Positions 13,464 through 13,552 of a stretch of 13,552 nucleotides of DNA are shown in pieces. Positions within the stretch are counted from its first letter, which is position 1. Each line of letters begins with the position of its first letter. A model generated the notes under the pieces. That model worked only from the letters and a program-made list of their open reading frames with translations. It was not told where the DNA came from and did not search any database. This DNA comes from Anaerofilum sp. (GTDB taxonomy: Bacteria; Bacillota; Clostridia; Oscillospirales; Ruminococcaceae). Where the stretch lies: positions 1 through 13,552 of the forward strand of contig JAHHUF010000043.1 of the NCBI GenBank assembly GCA_020024115.1, written 5' to 3'. The translations under genes and the position numbers were made by a program.

Positions 13464-13552
13464 AAATAACACGCTCAGGGAACACAAACCGCTGAGCGGC
13501 ACAGGACCTTGAAAATTAAACAATATCATGAAAGAAGCTTGAATGGAAACCC
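13464..13552 (+). ncRNA. Leader of a probable rRNA operon (partial)
   Basis: No coding frame follows the promoter. The leader has a 7-bp hairpin (CGCTCAG 13472-13478 with CTGAGCG 13492-13498), then CCTTGAAAATTAAACAA (13507-13523). The latter resembles the boxA-type antitermination element found before 16S genes and in 16S-23S spacers of Firmicutes. The 16S gene itself is not in the window; another stable-RNA operon is possible. Confidence 0.6.

Noticed and set aside
13464..13552. tRNA or 16S rRNA gene within the window
   Set aside because: No tRNA-like cloverleaf and no 16S start (AGAGTTTGATC-type) sequence appears before the window ends; only leader-like features are present.
12993..13552. 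CRISPR array or insertion sequence in the right intergenic region
   Set aside because: There are no regularly spaced direct repeats, no transposase fragment recognised, and no matching terminal repeats with target duplications.

Overview
The window looks like chromosomal DNA from an anaerobic, low-to-mid GC Gram-positive bacterium, probably a gut-type Clostridia (Oscillospirales/Ruminococcaceae-like). The support is AAGGAG-type ribosome binding sites, 4-base ATGA gene overlaps, the glutamyl-tRNA (C5) route to tetrapyrroles, a NiaR-type NAD repressor, LacI plus sulfatase carbohydrate genes, and Firmicutes-type promoters. The genus assignment is inference only.

Region 1 (1-2234, minus strand) holds ptsI (Enzyme I of the sugar phosphotransferase system), then a translationally coupled 113-residue protein of unknown function, then a small two-helix membrane protein. 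Region 2 (2235-2455) is a divergent intergenic region. It has an extended -10 promoter towards ptsI, a TATAAT towards hemA, and two perfect palindromes between them.

Region 3 (2456-9515, plus strand) is a compact seven-gene operon: hemA, hemC, a cobA-hemD fusion, hemB, hemL, a divergent precorrin-2 dehydrogenase homologue and niaR. The first five convert glutamyl-tRNA to 5-aminolaevulinate, porphobilinogen, hydroxymethylbilane, uroporphyrinogen III and precorrin-2. The sixth would normally make sirohydrochlorin. No hemE/hemH-type protohaem genes are present, so the local pathway points to sirohaem or cobalamin. The operon ends at a clear intrinsic terminator.

Region 4 (9585-10033) is a single-gene unit. 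A strong promoter overlapped by a 13+13 bp inverted repeat drives a 119-residue four-helix membrane protein with two H-x13-H pairs, the arrangement of a minimal ferric-reductase/YedZ-type dihaem cytochrome b. This is the most interesting feature of the window.

Region 5 (10034-12992) is a LacI-family regulator followed by a cytoplasmic, Cys-type sulfatase. Similar dyads sharing ATGGGAAC lie upstream of both genes, suggesting autoregulation and control of the sulfatase. Region 6 (12993-13552) has no intact gene. It contains a decayed or structured stretch, a bidirectional-looking terminator, and at the right edge a perfect-consensus promoter (TTGACA-17-TATAAT) with an A-rich upstream tract and a leader carrying a hairpin and a boxA-like element. 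This is probably the start of a ribosomal RNA operon whose 16S gene lies just beyond the window.
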